Source: Maratus speciosus (lineage: Eukaryota > Arthropoda > Arachnida > Araneae > Salticidae). Taken from it: 64,000 bases of DNA. This document shows, in pieces, positions 36,201 through 48,905 of the stretch. The notes below the pieces were generated by a model, which was not told where the DNA came from, ran no database searches, and saw only the letters and a list, made by a program, of their open reading frames with translations. The position numbers and the translations under genes were made by a program. How positions within the stretch are numbered: the first letter of the stretch is position 1; each line of letters begins with the position of its first letter. The stretch is from positions 97,979,307 to 98,043,306 of the forward strand of contig OZ010800.1 in assembly GCA_963932465.1 (NCBI GenBank). The letters run 5' to 3'.

Positions 36201-37614
36201 TTTTACAGAACACCCAGCTTTGTAGCGAAATTGAGCGTCTGTCGTTCCAACAAGTTAAAAAATCCTATTATCTATAATTTCCTGATTTTATTAATTACAA
36301 ACGTCTAAAGTTTTCTCGGGAACTCCCAGAAAAAATTGGGCTTCCCACTGTGTATATATTGTGTATATATTGTATTTAATCTTTAACTTTTCAATTGGCT
36401 TTCCTTTGGGTCCCTCCGAGGCCTTTTCTTTGGTGGTGGTGATGGCGGTAGTAGATGCAAACCACTGGGTGGGGCTTGTGACTGCTTAAGCCACTTGGTA
36501 GGGCCTCTCCACCTAGCTGAGACTTGATCTTTGCTCTGAACTCTTGTCATCTTCAAATGAATGTCATCCCGCCTTGAAACGAGAGATATGTACGAGATTT
36601 AAAGTTTCAAAACCAAAAGCTCTACAAAGCATTTGTAAAGTGTCTTTAACCCAAAGCAAGACAAATTTGACACAAAATTTTATGGACACACGCTGCTCAG
36701 TTTTGCTGTCCATCGCAAACAGTCAAAAACACGAAGTCAAAAACAAATCGTAGAAACAAGTAGCGTGCTCACACCATGAATTCAAGCAGTGAAATCCGAA
36801 GAACAGTTTTTGGAGAATGTGACCTTGTCTTACTTTCGACTCCGCTTTTACAGAGACAGTCGTAGTAATAGCAGTCGGGAAAGTATCCGATTGCACCTAA
36901 TAAATAGTTACTATTCCTCTCTACAATTATGATACATGTCTCTTTTCTGTTTTTGTGCCACATTCCCATGGCTTTCATTCCTATCAATGTAAAATTTACG
37001 GCGGAGTACTTATTTTCTTTGTATAGTAAAATGTTTCTTGAGGAGGAAAATAATCAACAATAATGTATAGTTTAATATTCTTTAACTTCGCACCTTTAGT
37101 AACGTGAAATATAAAAGGCTGGTGAATTTAATATTAATAATTATCATTCATTTTCTAAATGGAATTGAAACCACTTCTAATTATTATTCCTTTTTCAATG
37201 TGTAATTATAAAGTTTCTATAAAACTACATCTAGTATAACTTTAAAGTTTCCGCTTTAAAAGATTTTAAGATAATTCACATTTATTTTAATTATAAGATT
37301 CTCTTGTCAGACATATCATTCTAACTTTTTCTTTTGAGATACTTTCGTAGGTTACATTTAAAACTACTTAATTTTTCTTGGCTATAAATTTTTTTAGGTT
37401 CATTCTATAATGTCTGAGTTTAAAAAATATATATATTTAGAAAATATCTGTACAGTATCAGAAGTTTTATTCAAACGAGTATAGCCTTTTTAATTTGTTC
37501 ATGTCGGAAAATCATAAAACATATAAAATTTAATAAGAAATTTCATATGTTGATTTATGAAAATTATGTTGTGATTTCAAAGCTTTGTAAACAACTAGAA
37601 AATTTTGAATTAAG
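36201..37614. other. No gene seen apart from the short repeat at 36432
   Basis: AT-rich. Plus and minus frames of about 70 codons at 36544 and 36769 have no family-like motifs. Confidence 0.5.
36432..36525. repeat. Second copy of the ~100-bp repeat found in the BEL/Pao pol gene
   Basis: It is collinear with 16695-16800 from GGTGGTGATGGCGGTAGTAG to TCTCCACCTAGCTGA. It has its own imperfect internal hairpin (CTGGGTGGGGC against CTCCACC). No target-site duplication or terminal structure is obvious. Confidence 0.75.
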
Positions 37615-39365
37615 CTCACAGAAATATTAAAGATTAATGTATGAATACTTAAAAAACTAATGATAATGTTTTTTTTTTACTTTTAATTACATACATACAT
37701 CTATATTTTTCATATTACTCGTGTGATTAACTATGCTTTAATTTTATATAATATGCAAAGGAACCTTGATAAAATTAATTAATCATTTATACATATCTGA
37801 ATTTTGCTTGTTGTCACATTTCATGTTTCTAGTTTTTTCAATTAAATCATGAGAAATAGTCTTTATGGTAATACGATTTATTACTTTATAACTTATACGT
37901 TTAATTTATATAAATGTAAGCCTTTTATTGATTTGTTATAAAACTTTATTACGAAAAATTTCAATTTGATACAAAATATAGAATAAATTCGCCACTGTAC
38001 AAAATGCTCTTTTAAAAGATCAGCAGAACCACGTTTATTCAAATTTTGAAACTGTAGTCTTAAAATTTTATCAACAAAAAGTCACTTATCACGATTACAA
38101 TTTTCCCTTGTCTGAAGTTTTCTTTTATCTTTATTTTAAAAATCGTTCAGCCATTACAGTTACTTTTACATTTTGCTCTTTTTTCATAGTTATAAAATTT
38201 ATAAAATTTATTCTTGGATGTCTAAATGCAAGATGTTTCAATAAACGTATATGGGCTTAAAAGAACTAAAAAGAATATTAAAAGCATAATAAATTTTATA
38301 GTTTGAGTGTCAGTGATATTTTAAACATAATAAAGCTGAAATATTTGGATGCTAAATATCGAAACAGAAAATGCTACGTTTTCTAAAACTGTAAATTTCT
38401 TTCTTCATCATGGAAAAGTAATAACGATTTCAAGATCAATTATTTTGGCTTTTTACCCGGCTGTCAAGAAGTGCTATGTCTTTCACGCTATTCTGGGTAT
38501 GTGGATTTCTTTATACCCTCGAAACATCCCAACAGCTGGATGGATTTTAATGAATGAGGTCTCTATCGATTCGTCTTAACTGTCCAAAGGTTATAGGCTA
38601 GGTTTTGTTTTTAGAAATTCAAAATAGCGGCCGTAAAATACAAATTGGCGGTAGACACGAAAAATAAATTACGTACCATATTGAGTGGCATATCATTGGA
38701 TAGGTCTTTCAAATGAAGACGATGTTTCATTGACTATTTTACTCCATTTAAATATTACACAACCTAGAATTTGTGTAGGTAGGATCTCTAGCTTTACTGC
38801 AACTCTAAACATCATATACATCTATAGGCCCCATCAAAACAGTGCTTAGAGATAGGAACTAACAACTAAACACATCTTAAAAGTCTTCAATGCTAGTAAA
38901 TGAAAACATAGGTAAGTAATAGAAAAAAATAGTTTAACATTGATGAGAAATAATTAATTATTTCGTTTTTTACGCAGTCGGGTTTTTTGATTTTTTAAAT
39001 TAAATTTTTACTTGTTCACTTATAAAGATTAGAATATGAAATGTTCATGTTCATGAGATATATTTTTAATAAGTTTTTATTTCCTGTTTTCCTTTTGAAT
39101 TAGTTATTTAAATGTTTAATATATTTTAATGAAAGATTTCAGATCTAGTTTTATAATTATGGAAATTCATTCCCCATCTTCGTTTGTCTTCATGAAAGAA
39201 CTGAATAAATTTTTTATTCTCTGAGTAAAGTAAAAAGTGGTTTCATAAAGATAAGTAGGTATTATTAGTTCAATTATTTTTTTTTCATCTTCAACATATT
39301 CGTCTATACAAAACGTGTTATTTTGCGTTCATTAATTTGCACATTTAATACTGAAAGTGTATTTC
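37615..39365 (+). repeat. Diverged duplicate, copy 1 (Helitron-free); partner is 43745-43898 plus 51482-52560
   Basis: Collinear blocks with the partner include ACATCTATATTT, GTGAATAACTATGCTTTA (left part), AATTAATCATTTMTACATAT, AGAATAAATTCGCCACTGT, AAAAGATCRGCAGAAC, TTTCCCTTGTCTG, TCTATACAAAACGTG (right part). Identity is perhaps 75-80%. This copy lacks the Helitrons but carries the TIR element at 38455-38983, which the partner lacks. Confidence 0.85.
38455..38983. mobile_element. 529-bp TIR element, unclassified, with empty site at 52.2 kb
   Basis: The ends are ACCCGGCTG and, reverse-complemented, ACCCGACTG, both set in T runs. The paralogous segment near 52.19 kb reads straight through (TCAATTATTTTTGCTTTTA then on to the GAAATGTTCATG block), which supports an insertion here. 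The interior is GC-richer than its flanks but shows no transposase motif. It is non-autonomous; the superfamily cannot be told because the target duplication lies in a T run. Confidence 0.65.
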
Positions 39366-39384
39366 TATTTGTTCGGTCTGTTAA

Positions 39385-39908
39385 CCCTGTATCTTCTGAT
39401 AAGTACCATTAAAATAACTTGTTGTAAAATTCATTTAATACATTGATTAGTTGTAATACAGTTTATAATGAGTTATAGATACATTACGTTATCTTGTTCC
39501 AAAAGCATTATTGAGTACTCAATACAAAATTATTTTTAAAAGGCTGATTTATTTTGCCTTTTCATCTTTTCAGCGTTCTTGTCGTTGGGAGGGGGGAGTT
39601 TATAATTCGGAAATATTTCTATATTTCTATTGTAAGAACATTACATTTGTATATTTCCGAATTCTGAAAAATACTAAGAAAAAGAAAAAAAAAATATGAG
39701 TTGGGTCATAAACATTGCACAAAATCCCTATAAATTCAAATTTAATTAATACTTCTAAATCCTTCAATCCTTCTAAAGTCCTTCTAAAATTTACAAATGA
39801 TCATATAAATCTTTTAATGCAGTTTAATGCAGTTAGTTAGTTATTTATTCACGAAAAATGTTTTAGAAGATAATTTTTTTATGAATTCATAATTCAGTAC
39901 ATAAAGGG
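39385..39908 (+). mobile_element. 524-bp piggyBac-type MITE, family 1 copy B
   Basis: Perfect TTAA duplications lie at 39381-39384 and 39909-39912. Ends are CCCTGTATCTTCTGA and, reverse-complemented, CCCTTTATGTACTGA. It is the best-preserved of the three copies at its ends. The G tract is interrupted here (GGGAGGGGGGAG near 39589). Confidence 0.9.
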
Positions 39909-40304
39909 TTAAGCATTAGATGCACATTACAACTTAAAATAAGAAGAAAATATCACATAGTGCTTCGACATAAAATATTTTGCGATTTTTCTTCAAACAT
40001 ATATACTTTCAAAACAGCACTGTGTGCTTTTTGTATTTGGGTAAGGATTTAATAGCAAAGTAGATTGTCGAATTCAGAAAATAACTTTTCTAGTTTTGAT
40101 ATATTTGAACTCTTAAAATATGTAAAATATGCTTCAAAAGTATTTTTTGTACCACATGATATTTAAATCATGGCAACCATTTTAACGGGTCCGCATCATG
40201 ACCAAAAAAAGAACAGATTAAAAATAATAATAATGCGCTTTTCTTGAAAGTAGTATTTTTTGAATCGTTGTAGATTCTCTGGCTTAAGTGGCCTCAGGAC
40301 TCTT

Positions 40305-41066
40305 ATAGCTTCAAAAGTTTCGAAATTTTATTTTCTTTAGGTGTTAAACTCCTTTTATTTCTAAACATTTTGATATAATCGTTTCTATGATATTACAATT
40401 AGAACAAATGCTATGGCTTTTAGAATTACACACGCTCAATAGATGAAAAGCGTTTCCTAAACTTTGAGGCCATTTTTTTTTTCCAAATGATGTTTTGGGG
40501 CATAACGCACAGGATATCCCAAAAACCTCTGAATATTTTTTTATGAAATTATCAAAACATGTGTTTCATGTTATTCTGTATAAACGTAACCTAAAATTTC
40601 TTTTTTATTGTAAAATAAATAAATAAATAAATAAAATAAATAAATATTTTTTTATGCGATTCTACCTGTGAAATTTTCAAAATTTTGTATTAGCTAAATA
40701 CAACTTTGTATTAAAAATATAAAAATGCTTTAAATACAAATGTATTTTGGTTTCAGAGTAATTATAACAATCTGAAGTATAATTAGGCACCAACATTTCC
40801 ATTCTAGTTGCAATAGTTATATTATACTGCGCGTAAGCTGATATACCAATTTTCTGTTCATCGATTGTCCGACACTTTGGAGCCCCACATATATGATAAT
40901 TCTGCATCTTTCAATTTTTTAAATACTTGAAATGAAAGAAAATACTTATATTTTTCATCCCAATAAAAATTGTGTTTTAAAATCAAATACATTTTAAGAT
41001 ATTAAGTGTTGAAAAGGGCCTTTTTTAAATCTTTTTTTTTTCCAATTTTAAGAGTCATGAAATCAC
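40305..41066 (+). repeat. Diverged duplicate of 26585-27300 (copy 2)
   Basis: This is the partner of 26585-27300. It runs from CCTCAGGACTCTTATAGC to AAGAGTCATGAAATCAC and stops at the TTAA where the piggyBac element is inserted. It contains an (AAAT)n microsatellite at about 40610-40645 that is absent in the partner. Confidence 0.7.
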
Positions 41067-41070
41067 TTAA

Positions 41071-42797
41071 CCTTTATATCAATTACCCGGTACCCGTGTA
41101 CCTTTTTTCTCTTTTTCTCCTGATTTCAGGGTGTAAAATTACTAAAATTAATACGATACTAAACATACTAAAATTAATTTAAATCCTCATTATTTGTATT
41201 ATTGACTCTCTATTAATATAATTATTTTAAAATTTGGAATTTTTTTTATTGCTATTTTGGGGCATTAAAAAATTTTATGCCTTTCATCAATGACCAGGGA
41301 ACTAGGGTACCCATGCGAATTTTGTATGGAAAAATAAAGAAATTAACAGGTTATTCAGATTTAGATAAATAAAATTTGAAATCAAATTGAAAAGAAGAGC
41401 CAGACACAGTTTTAACGGTAAAATATATTTAATTTACGTGAAATTTTGTGGAAATCTTTAAAATAGAAAAAGGTGTATAAATGTACCTTGCGTACACGTT
41501 TTCTACATTGTTTACATGATTTTCTAGTTTTTCTGCACAGTTTTTGAGACTCTAACAAGCACATATGACACCAACTACTTTTATGCTTCCTGTTTCATCA
41601 CGGTATAAGCTCTTTGGGCTGGTTTCTGAATTTGTGCTGGCTTCAAGTTTGGCCACATATCTTCTCAGTATACTTTTAATTTCCGATTTAGCCAAAAAAT
41701 GTCCTTTAGCCTGCACATTTAGCGAGTGATCTTGAATTGTCGGAAGGCTCAATTCCTCATGTAATTCCCGCAAAAACAGGCGACGATTGTATGTTTTATG
41801 ACTAACCATATCATTATTGACAGTATGACTAATGTAAACATGAAGCACCGCTATATCCACAATATATAAAAAAAATAATTTAAATGGTGTGTTGTATACC
41901 GCCCCCCCCCCCCGATACTTTATCCATTCTTTCCACTCCATATTTCTTTTTATTATAAAATTGAATCATTTAGCGTTTCTCTTTCGGTCCGTGCTGGCTT
42001 TATCATGATGCATAGTAGACATCAGAATGACAACTTTGTTCCTTTTTGGGTCATACGAACAAATATATACACCATCATGAAATTCAAATTCTATGGATAA
42101 AACTTGTGCGATTTACATTGTCTCATTTCTTGGAGAATATGAGTTTTTTTCTTTTTAAAGTTCCAATCATTGTGAAGTTCCAGTGTAATAGACAACTGGC
42201 AAAAGAAGGAGAAGAAAAAGGTTTCCATGGTGATGTTTCGTCCAGAATCCTTGAGTGCGGCGGCGAAGTTTTTCACAACTGTTTCACCTTTGTGAGTTAG
42301 TTGGCTGTTGAGATGATAATAACTTTTTTATTCACATACATAGAAATATTTTGTGATTCTTGTTCTTTCTCGATATGCCTCGTGAACCATTAAGTTTTAC
42401 GTTAGTTTGTATTTTTACAATAGGTTATGATTTTAGCACAGTTCATAAATCACTAATTGCTGCAGCTTTATCATTTTAAGACGTTCCACTCGCGTCTTCT
42501 GTTTGTCAAACCGAATAAATCTAAGAATATTGAAAAATCGGGTTACACTGGCACTTGCGCGATATGACGGATATGAGTTGTTTTCCGAATATCTAACGAG
42601 TGATCTTCGTTTGAACTGTTGACACCTGAAGGGATTAATATTCCTAAGAATACGTCAAATTCTTCTTCTCCAAAGGCGGGGCAGTTGCATTCTATGAAAT
42701 AGGGGTGTTTTATGGTTCGCGTATGTTAAAATCGCAGCAGGTACCCCTGTACCCCGCTCATTGGAGACGAGGGCAAATTTCGGTCTTTGATAAAGGG
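41071..42797. mobile_element. 1727-bp piggyBac element with TTAA flanks
   Basis: TTAA duplications lie at 41067-41070 and 42798-42801. Terminal repeats are CCTTTATATCAAT (left) and, reverse-complemented, CCCTTTATCAAAG (right). Sub-terminal GGTACCCSTGTACC-like palindromes occur near both ends (about 41087 and 42740), as is common in piggyBac. It carries the degraded transposase described separately. At 1.7 kb it is shorter than typical autonomous copies (about 2.4 kb), because the N-terminal part of the gene is missing. Confidence 0.85.
41552..42690 (-). pseudogene. piggyBac transposase, 5'-truncated and multiply broken
   Basis: Reading down from about 42690: EFDVFLGILIPSGVNSSNED (start of the core domain), a SVTRFFNILRFIRFD segment, KTRVERLKMIKL, then HKGETVVKNFAAALKDSGR and NITMETFFFSF, which is the equivalent of the catalytic TxDNFFTS region. 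In this copy the usual D of that motif is E. Next come KVVILMSTMHHDKAS, and finally the part after the third catalytic region (YNTPFKLFFLYIVDIAVLHV and RRLFLRELHEELSLP). The DYNxxMGGVD motif appears deleted. The cysteine-rich C-terminal domain is reduced to an ICAC remnant. A 10-C run near 41900 and at least four frame changes or stops make it non-functional. Confidence 0.85.
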
Positions 42798-43099
42798 TTA
42801 AACCATTTAGGTTAGCAACGTTTTATTATTATTTATTTTTTTATTGAAACTAGTTTTTCGTTGGAACACAAAACTTTAAAAATTGAAAATTTTAGCCGAT
42901 AATGAATTTTTTAAACAGTTTTAAAAATGAATAATTCATTCTTAAAATTCTTCTTTAGTTTCAAACAGTCGAAATTTTGTGAAATTTTGATTAGATTTAT
43001 CAATTATATGTTTCTCCTTCACCTGATTTAGTGTATTTTAAGAATTCGTCTATTTTTTTATTTTTCGTAATATGAGCCCAATTCCTTATACTGATTTAA

Positions 43100-43619
43100 C
43101 CTTTTATGTACTGAATTATGAATTCATGAAAATTTTATCTTCTAAAGAATTTTTCTAGAATTTTACTACATTAGAAGATTCCCATAATCCTTTAAAAAAA
43201 TTTAGAAGGGTTTTAGAAGGATTGAATGATTTAGAAGGATTAATTAAATTTGAATTTAAAGGATTTTGTGCAATATTCATAACCCCATTCAAAATTTTTA
43301 TTTGAAATATTTTTCTTAGTATTTTGTAGAATTAGGATATGTACAATATAATTTTCTTAGAATAGAAATATAGCGATATTTCAGAATTGAATAATCCCCC
43401 CCCCCCCCTCTAACGCCAAGAAAGCTACAAGATTCAAAGGCAAAAGAAATCATCCTTTAAATTTTTTTTTTTTTTGGTGTAATCAATAATTCTTTTGGAT
43501 CAATATAAATAAAGCATATATAACTCATTCTAAAATCTATTATTACTAATAGATGTATCAAAAATTTTTATAACTAATTACTTTAATGGCACTTATTAGT
43601 ATAGTCAGTAGATAAAGGG
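43100..43619 (-). mobile_element. 520-bp piggyBac-type MITE, family 1 copy C (inverted)
   Basis: The reverse complement is collinear with copies A and B. TTAA lies at 43096-43099; the other flank is TTTG, presumably a mutated duplication. Its homopolymer is a run of about 12 C at 43397-43408. It contains an 11-T run and a repeated CCTTCTAAA-type motif like the others. Confidence 0.85.
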
Positions 43620-43744
43620 TTTGAATCCCCTATATAGTGGATATGGAGAAGTATCGATCGCTCAATATATTAACATTTTTACATGAAAATATTTACAGCC
43701 GTACGTGAAAATACAATAAATTCAATGCCAGATGTATTTTTTTC

Positions 43745-43898
43745 TATCACAGACATTAAAGCTTAAAAAAGAAATTTCGCAAAAATCTTAAAAAATAAAG
43801 TTGTGTTGGTTAATAATTTAATTAGCTATATACATCTATATTTACCATATTAAGCGTGTGAATAACTATGCTTTAGTTTTTAATCTATACTTCTATAA
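43745..43898 (+). repeat. Duplicate copy 2, left part (left of the Helitrons)
   Basis: This matches 37615-37745 and ends at the Helitron insertion point. The right part of the same copy resumes at 51482. Confidence 0.75.
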
Positions 43899-46800
43899 TC
43901 TATACTCCTATTATAAAGAGGAAAAAATTGTTTATTTGTCGGAGGTAAGCTCTGTAACTACCGAACCGATTTCAAAAGTAATGGTATCAAAATGATGGTG
44001 TTAGTCCAACTTAGAACATAGGCTATATCTTATGTCGGTACCGCTACCCCAAAGGGGGTGTAGGAGCAAAAAACGTTCTAAAAATGCAATTTTAGCGTTA
44101 CTGAAAGGCCTAGAAATATGCAATTTTGAATATTAGTTACTTATAAGATATAAATGATGTCTAACAACAGTTCTTAAACAATTCGAAATTTAAAAGGGGT
44201 GAAAATGCACAAAAAGCGTTCTAAAAAACGTTCTAAATGGTAGTTTCTACACAATCTAAGGAAATACCAAACCGATTTAAAAAATATTGGTGTCAAAATG
44301 ATGGTGACAACGCATGCTCCAAGATAGGCTATGTTTTATGTCGGTGCCACTACACTAAAGGGGGTGTAGGAGAAAAAAAACATTCTAAAAATGCAATTTT
44401 AGCGTTACTGAAGGGCCTAGAAATATGAAATTTTGAATATTAGTTACTTATAAGATATAAATTGTTTCTAAGAACAGCTCTTAAACAATTCGAAATTTAA
44501 AAGGGTTGAAAATGCACAAAAAGTGTTCTAAAAAACGTTCTAAATGGTAGTTTCTACATAATCTCAGGAAATACCAAACCGATTTAAAAAGTATTGGTGT
44601 TAAAATGATGGTGACAACGCTTGCTCCAAGATAGGCTATGTTTTATGTCGGTGTCACTACCCCAAAGGGGGTGTAGGAGCAAAAAACGTTCTAAAAATGC
44701 GATTTATGTGTTACTGAAGGGCCTAGAAATATGAAATTTGAAATATTAGCTACTTATTAGATATAGAGGATTTCTAAGAACAGTTCTTAAGCAATTCGAA
44801 ATTTGAAAGGGGTGAAAATGCACGAAAATCGTTCTAAAAAACGTTCTAAATGGTGGTATCTACACAATCTCAGGAAATAACAAACCGATTTAAAAAATAA
44901 TGGTGCCAAAATGACGGTGACAACCCTTACTCCAACATAGGCTATGTTTTATGTCGGTGCCACTACCCCAAAGGGGGTGCAGGAGCAAAAAAGGTTCTAA
45001 AAATCCAATTTTTGCGTTACCGAAGGGGCTAGAAATATGAAATTTGAAATATTAGCTACTTATTAGATATAAAGGATTTCTAAGAACAGTTCTTAAACAA
45101 TTCGAAATTTAAAAGGAGTGAAAATGCGCGAAAAGCGTTCTAAAAAACGTTCTATTGGTGGTTTCTACACAATCTCAGGAAATACCAAACCAATTTAAAG
45201 AATAATGGCGTCCAAATGATGGTGAGAACCCTTGCTCCAACATAGGCGATGTTTTATGTCGGTGCCACTACCCCAAAGGGGGTGCAGGAGCAAAAAACTT
45301 TCTAAATTGCTGCTTTTGCGTTACGGAAGGGCCTAGAATAGTGAAATTTGGAATGGTAGTTAGTTATAAGATATCAATGATCTCTAAGACCATTTCCTAA
45401 AAAAATCGAAATTTAAAAGGGGGTCAAAATGAGCAAAAAGCGTTATAAAAAACTTTCTAAATTGCGATTTTTATGGAATCTCAGGAAGTAATGAACCGAT
45501 TTGAATTGTAATGGTGTAAAAATGATGGTAACAGATCTTGCTCCAAGATAGGCTATATTTTATATCTGTTTCCACTACCACAGAGGAGATGTAGGAGCAA
45601 AATTCGCGATAAGCGTTCTAAAAACGTTCTAAATGCCGATTTGTCGGCAATATCTCAAGAAAAATGAATCTGATTTCAAACGGAATGGTAGGAAATTGAT
45701 GCTGACAGCCTTTGCTCTAACATAGACGCTATTTTGTGTCGATATCGCTATCACCAAGACGTTGCAGGAACTAAAAAGCGTTCTAAATTTCGATTTTTGT
45801 GATCGGTAGGGGCTAGCAACTTAAAATTAGGCAAGGTGCATATTTATTAGATAGAAATGATCTTTAAGAACAATTTCGAAAATATTTTAAATTTAAAAAG
45901 TGGTGAAAATGCGCGAAAAGCGTCCTAAAAACGTTCTAAATTGCGATTTTTACTCAATCTAAAGAAATACCAAAGCTATTTCAAAAATAATGGTTGCAAA
46001 TCAATTGTGACAGTCCCTGCTATAACATAGGTTGTATTTTATGTTGCTGTCACTGCCATCTGAGGGTTGCAAAAGCATAACATGTTCTAATTTGCGTTTT
46101 TTGCACAACTGAGGGGTCTAACACTTTGAAGTATGGCATGGCATTTACTTACAAGATGCAACTGCTTTCTAAGAACAGTCGAAAGAAAATTCCAAATTAA
46201 AAAAAATGAAGTGAGTGAAAAGCGTTATAAATTACACTTTTTAAGCAAACTTATAAATTACCAAACCAATTAAAAAAATAATGATGACAAATTTTGGTGA
46301 TAGAACCTGCTCAAACATAAGCTATATTTTATGTCTGTTCCACTACCACCAGAGGGTTGAAGGAGCTAAAAACTTTCTAAATTGCGATTTCTGTGATACT
46401 GAAAAGGCTAGAAATTTTAAATAAGACATGGTAGTTACTTATAAAATATAAATGCCCTCGAAGGAACGTCGACAATAAATTCGAATTAAAAAGTGGTGAA
46501 GCGAAAGGGAGGTGCGAAAAGCATTCTAAAAAAGTTCTAAATTACGATTCTATGCAATTTCAGGGAATATAAACCGGTTATAAAAGTAATAGTTGCGAAT
46601 CAATGGTAACACTCTCTGATCCTACACAGGCTATATTTTATGCCGGTGATTCTACCACTTGGGGTTCACAGGAACAACAAACGTTCTAAAAAAGGGCTTT
46701 AAAAGCTTTTTAAATTACGTTTCTGTGGAATATTAGGAAATAACAAACCGATTTCAAAATTAATGTTGGCAAATTAATGGTGACAGTTCCTGTTTCAACA

Positions 46801-47237
46801 TAGCCCTTTATGTTGAGAGAGATGGTAGGAGTTGGAATTTGACATGATAGTTAATTTTAAGATGTAAGAAGATGGTTTTTAAAAAATTCAAAACTTCAAA
46901 TGAATACTGAAATGAGCGTATTAATTGAGCATAAAAGTTTCAAAATATTTTCTAAATCATCATTTATTTAGTTTTATTTCATTTTATTAATTTAAGTCTC
47001 ATTTCTACCTATTGCAGTGTAATAATGATGTTTAATCAAACTGTGTTTTATTAGTAATTTTTGAATTATTCCTAAAAGTAATAAGTACCTTTTAATAGAA
47101 AAAACTTTTAATAAAATAAAATATTATCTTTTAATAAAATAAAAATTTAGTTAGTACATTAAAAAAAAAAATTAGATATATAAATATCCCTTGGCATATT
47201 TCAAATATTACGCGAGCAAAGCCGCGGGGTTTGCTAG
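43899..47237 (+). mobile_element. Non-autonomous Helitron 1 with internal ~306-bp tandem repeats
   Basis: The 5' end is TCTATACTCCTATTATAAAG (preceded by A) and the 3' end is a hairpin GCAAAGCCGCGGGGTTTGC followed by CTAG and then T. These are canonical Helitron features: 5' TC, 3' hairpin plus CTAG, insertion between A and T, no inverted repeats, no duplication. Just inside the 5' end is the common arthropod Helitron stretch ACTACCGAACCGATTTC. The body is about nine to ten tandem units of roughly 306 bp, each with GGCTATGTTTTATGTCGGTG, CTACCCCAAAGGGGGTG, GCGTTCTAAAAAACGTTCTA and ACCAAACCGATT. Unit starts at TCGGT: 44035, 44341, 44648, 44953 and 45259. The units decay toward the 3' side. No Rep/helicase frame is present. 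Confidence 0.9.
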
Positions 47238-48905
47238 TAATATTATAAAGAAGTATAAATTGTGTGTTTGTTAGAGGTAATGTCTGCAGCTACCGAACCG
47301 ATTTCAAAAGTAATTGTACAAAAGGATGGTGTTAGTCCAACTTAGAACATAGGCTATATTTTATGTCAGTGAAGCTATCCCAAAGAGGGAGCAGGTGCAA
47401 AAAACGTTCTAAAAATGCGATTTTTGTGTTACTGAAGGGCCCAGAAATATTAACTTTAGAATATTAGTTGCTTATAAGATATAAATGATGTATAAGAATA
47501 TTTCCTAAACAATTCGAAATTTAAAAGGGGTGAAAATGCACAAAAAGCGTTCTAAAAAACGTTCTAAATGGTGGTTTTTACACAATTTCAGGAAATACCA
47601 AAACTATTAAAAAAATTATCGTGTAAAAATGATGGTGACAACCCTTGCTCTCACATAGGCTATGTTTTATGTCGGTGTCACTACCCCAAAGGGGCTGTAG
47701 GAGAAAAAAAACTTTTTAAAAATGCGATTTATGCGTTACTGAAGGGCCTAAATACATGAAATTTGAAATATTATTTACTTATTAGATATAAAGGATTTCT
47801 GAGTGCAGTTCTTAAAAAAATCGAAATTAAAACGGGTGAAAATGGGCGAAAAGCGTTCTAAAAAACGTTCTAAATGGTGCTTTCTACACAATCTCAGGAA
47901 ATACCAAACCGATAAAAAATAATGGTGTCAAAATGATGCCGACAACCCTTGCTCCAAGATAGGCTATATTTTAGTAGGTGCCACTACCCCAAAGGGGTGC
48001 AGAAGCAAAAAACGTTCTAAAAATGCAATTTTTGCGTTGCTGAAAGGCCTAGAATCATGAAATTTGGAATCGTAGTTACTTATAAAATATCAATGATCTC
48101 TAAGAACATTTCCTAAAAAAATCGAAATTTAAAAAGGTGTGAAAATGCGCGATAAGCGTTGTAAAAATCTTTCTAAATTGCGATTTCTATGGAATTTCAA
48201 GAATACTGACCTGAACAAATCTCAAATTGTACTGAACCGATTACAAGTATAATGGTGTAAAAATGATACTCATAGCTCTTGCTCCAAGAAAGGCTATATT
48301 TTATGTCTGTTTCCACTACCCAAGAGGAGATGCAGGAGCAAAAAACGTTCTAAAAATTCGAGTTTTGAATTATGGAAGGACCATGAAATTTTGTATGATA
48401 CATATTTATTAGATATAAATGATCTCCAAGAACATTTCTTTAAAAATTTGAACTTTAAAAGGGGTGACGGTGCGCGAAAAGCGTTCTAAATGCCGATTTG
48501 TGAACAATGTCAGAAAGAATCAAACTGATTTCAAACATAATGGTAGGGAATTGATGCTGACAGACTCTGCTCTAACATAGACGCTATTTCATGTCGGTGT
48601 CACTATCACCTGGAGGATGCAGGAGCAAAATACTTTCTAAAGTTCGATTTTTGTGATCGGTAGGGGCTAGCAACTTGAAATTAGGCAAGGTACATATTTA
48701 TTAGATATAAATGATCTTTAAGAACAGTTTCGAAAAAATTGGAAATTTAAAGGGTATTTTGCGAAACTTTAGATGCGCAAACAGCGTTCTAAAAACTTTC
48801 TAAATTGCGATTTCTACTCAATCTCAGGAAATACCAAACCTACTTCAAAAGTAATGGTTGCAAATTTATGGTGTCAGTCCCTGCTCGAACGTAGGCCATA
48901 TTTTA

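Noticed and set aside
44237..47759. Frames at 44237-44428 and 47568-47759 encoding similar peptides (GDNACSKIGYVLCRCHY / GDNPCSHIGYVLCRCHY)
   Set aside because: They are translations of one ~306-bp Helitron repeat unit in one frame; the similarity is due to the DNA repeat and other units carry stops.
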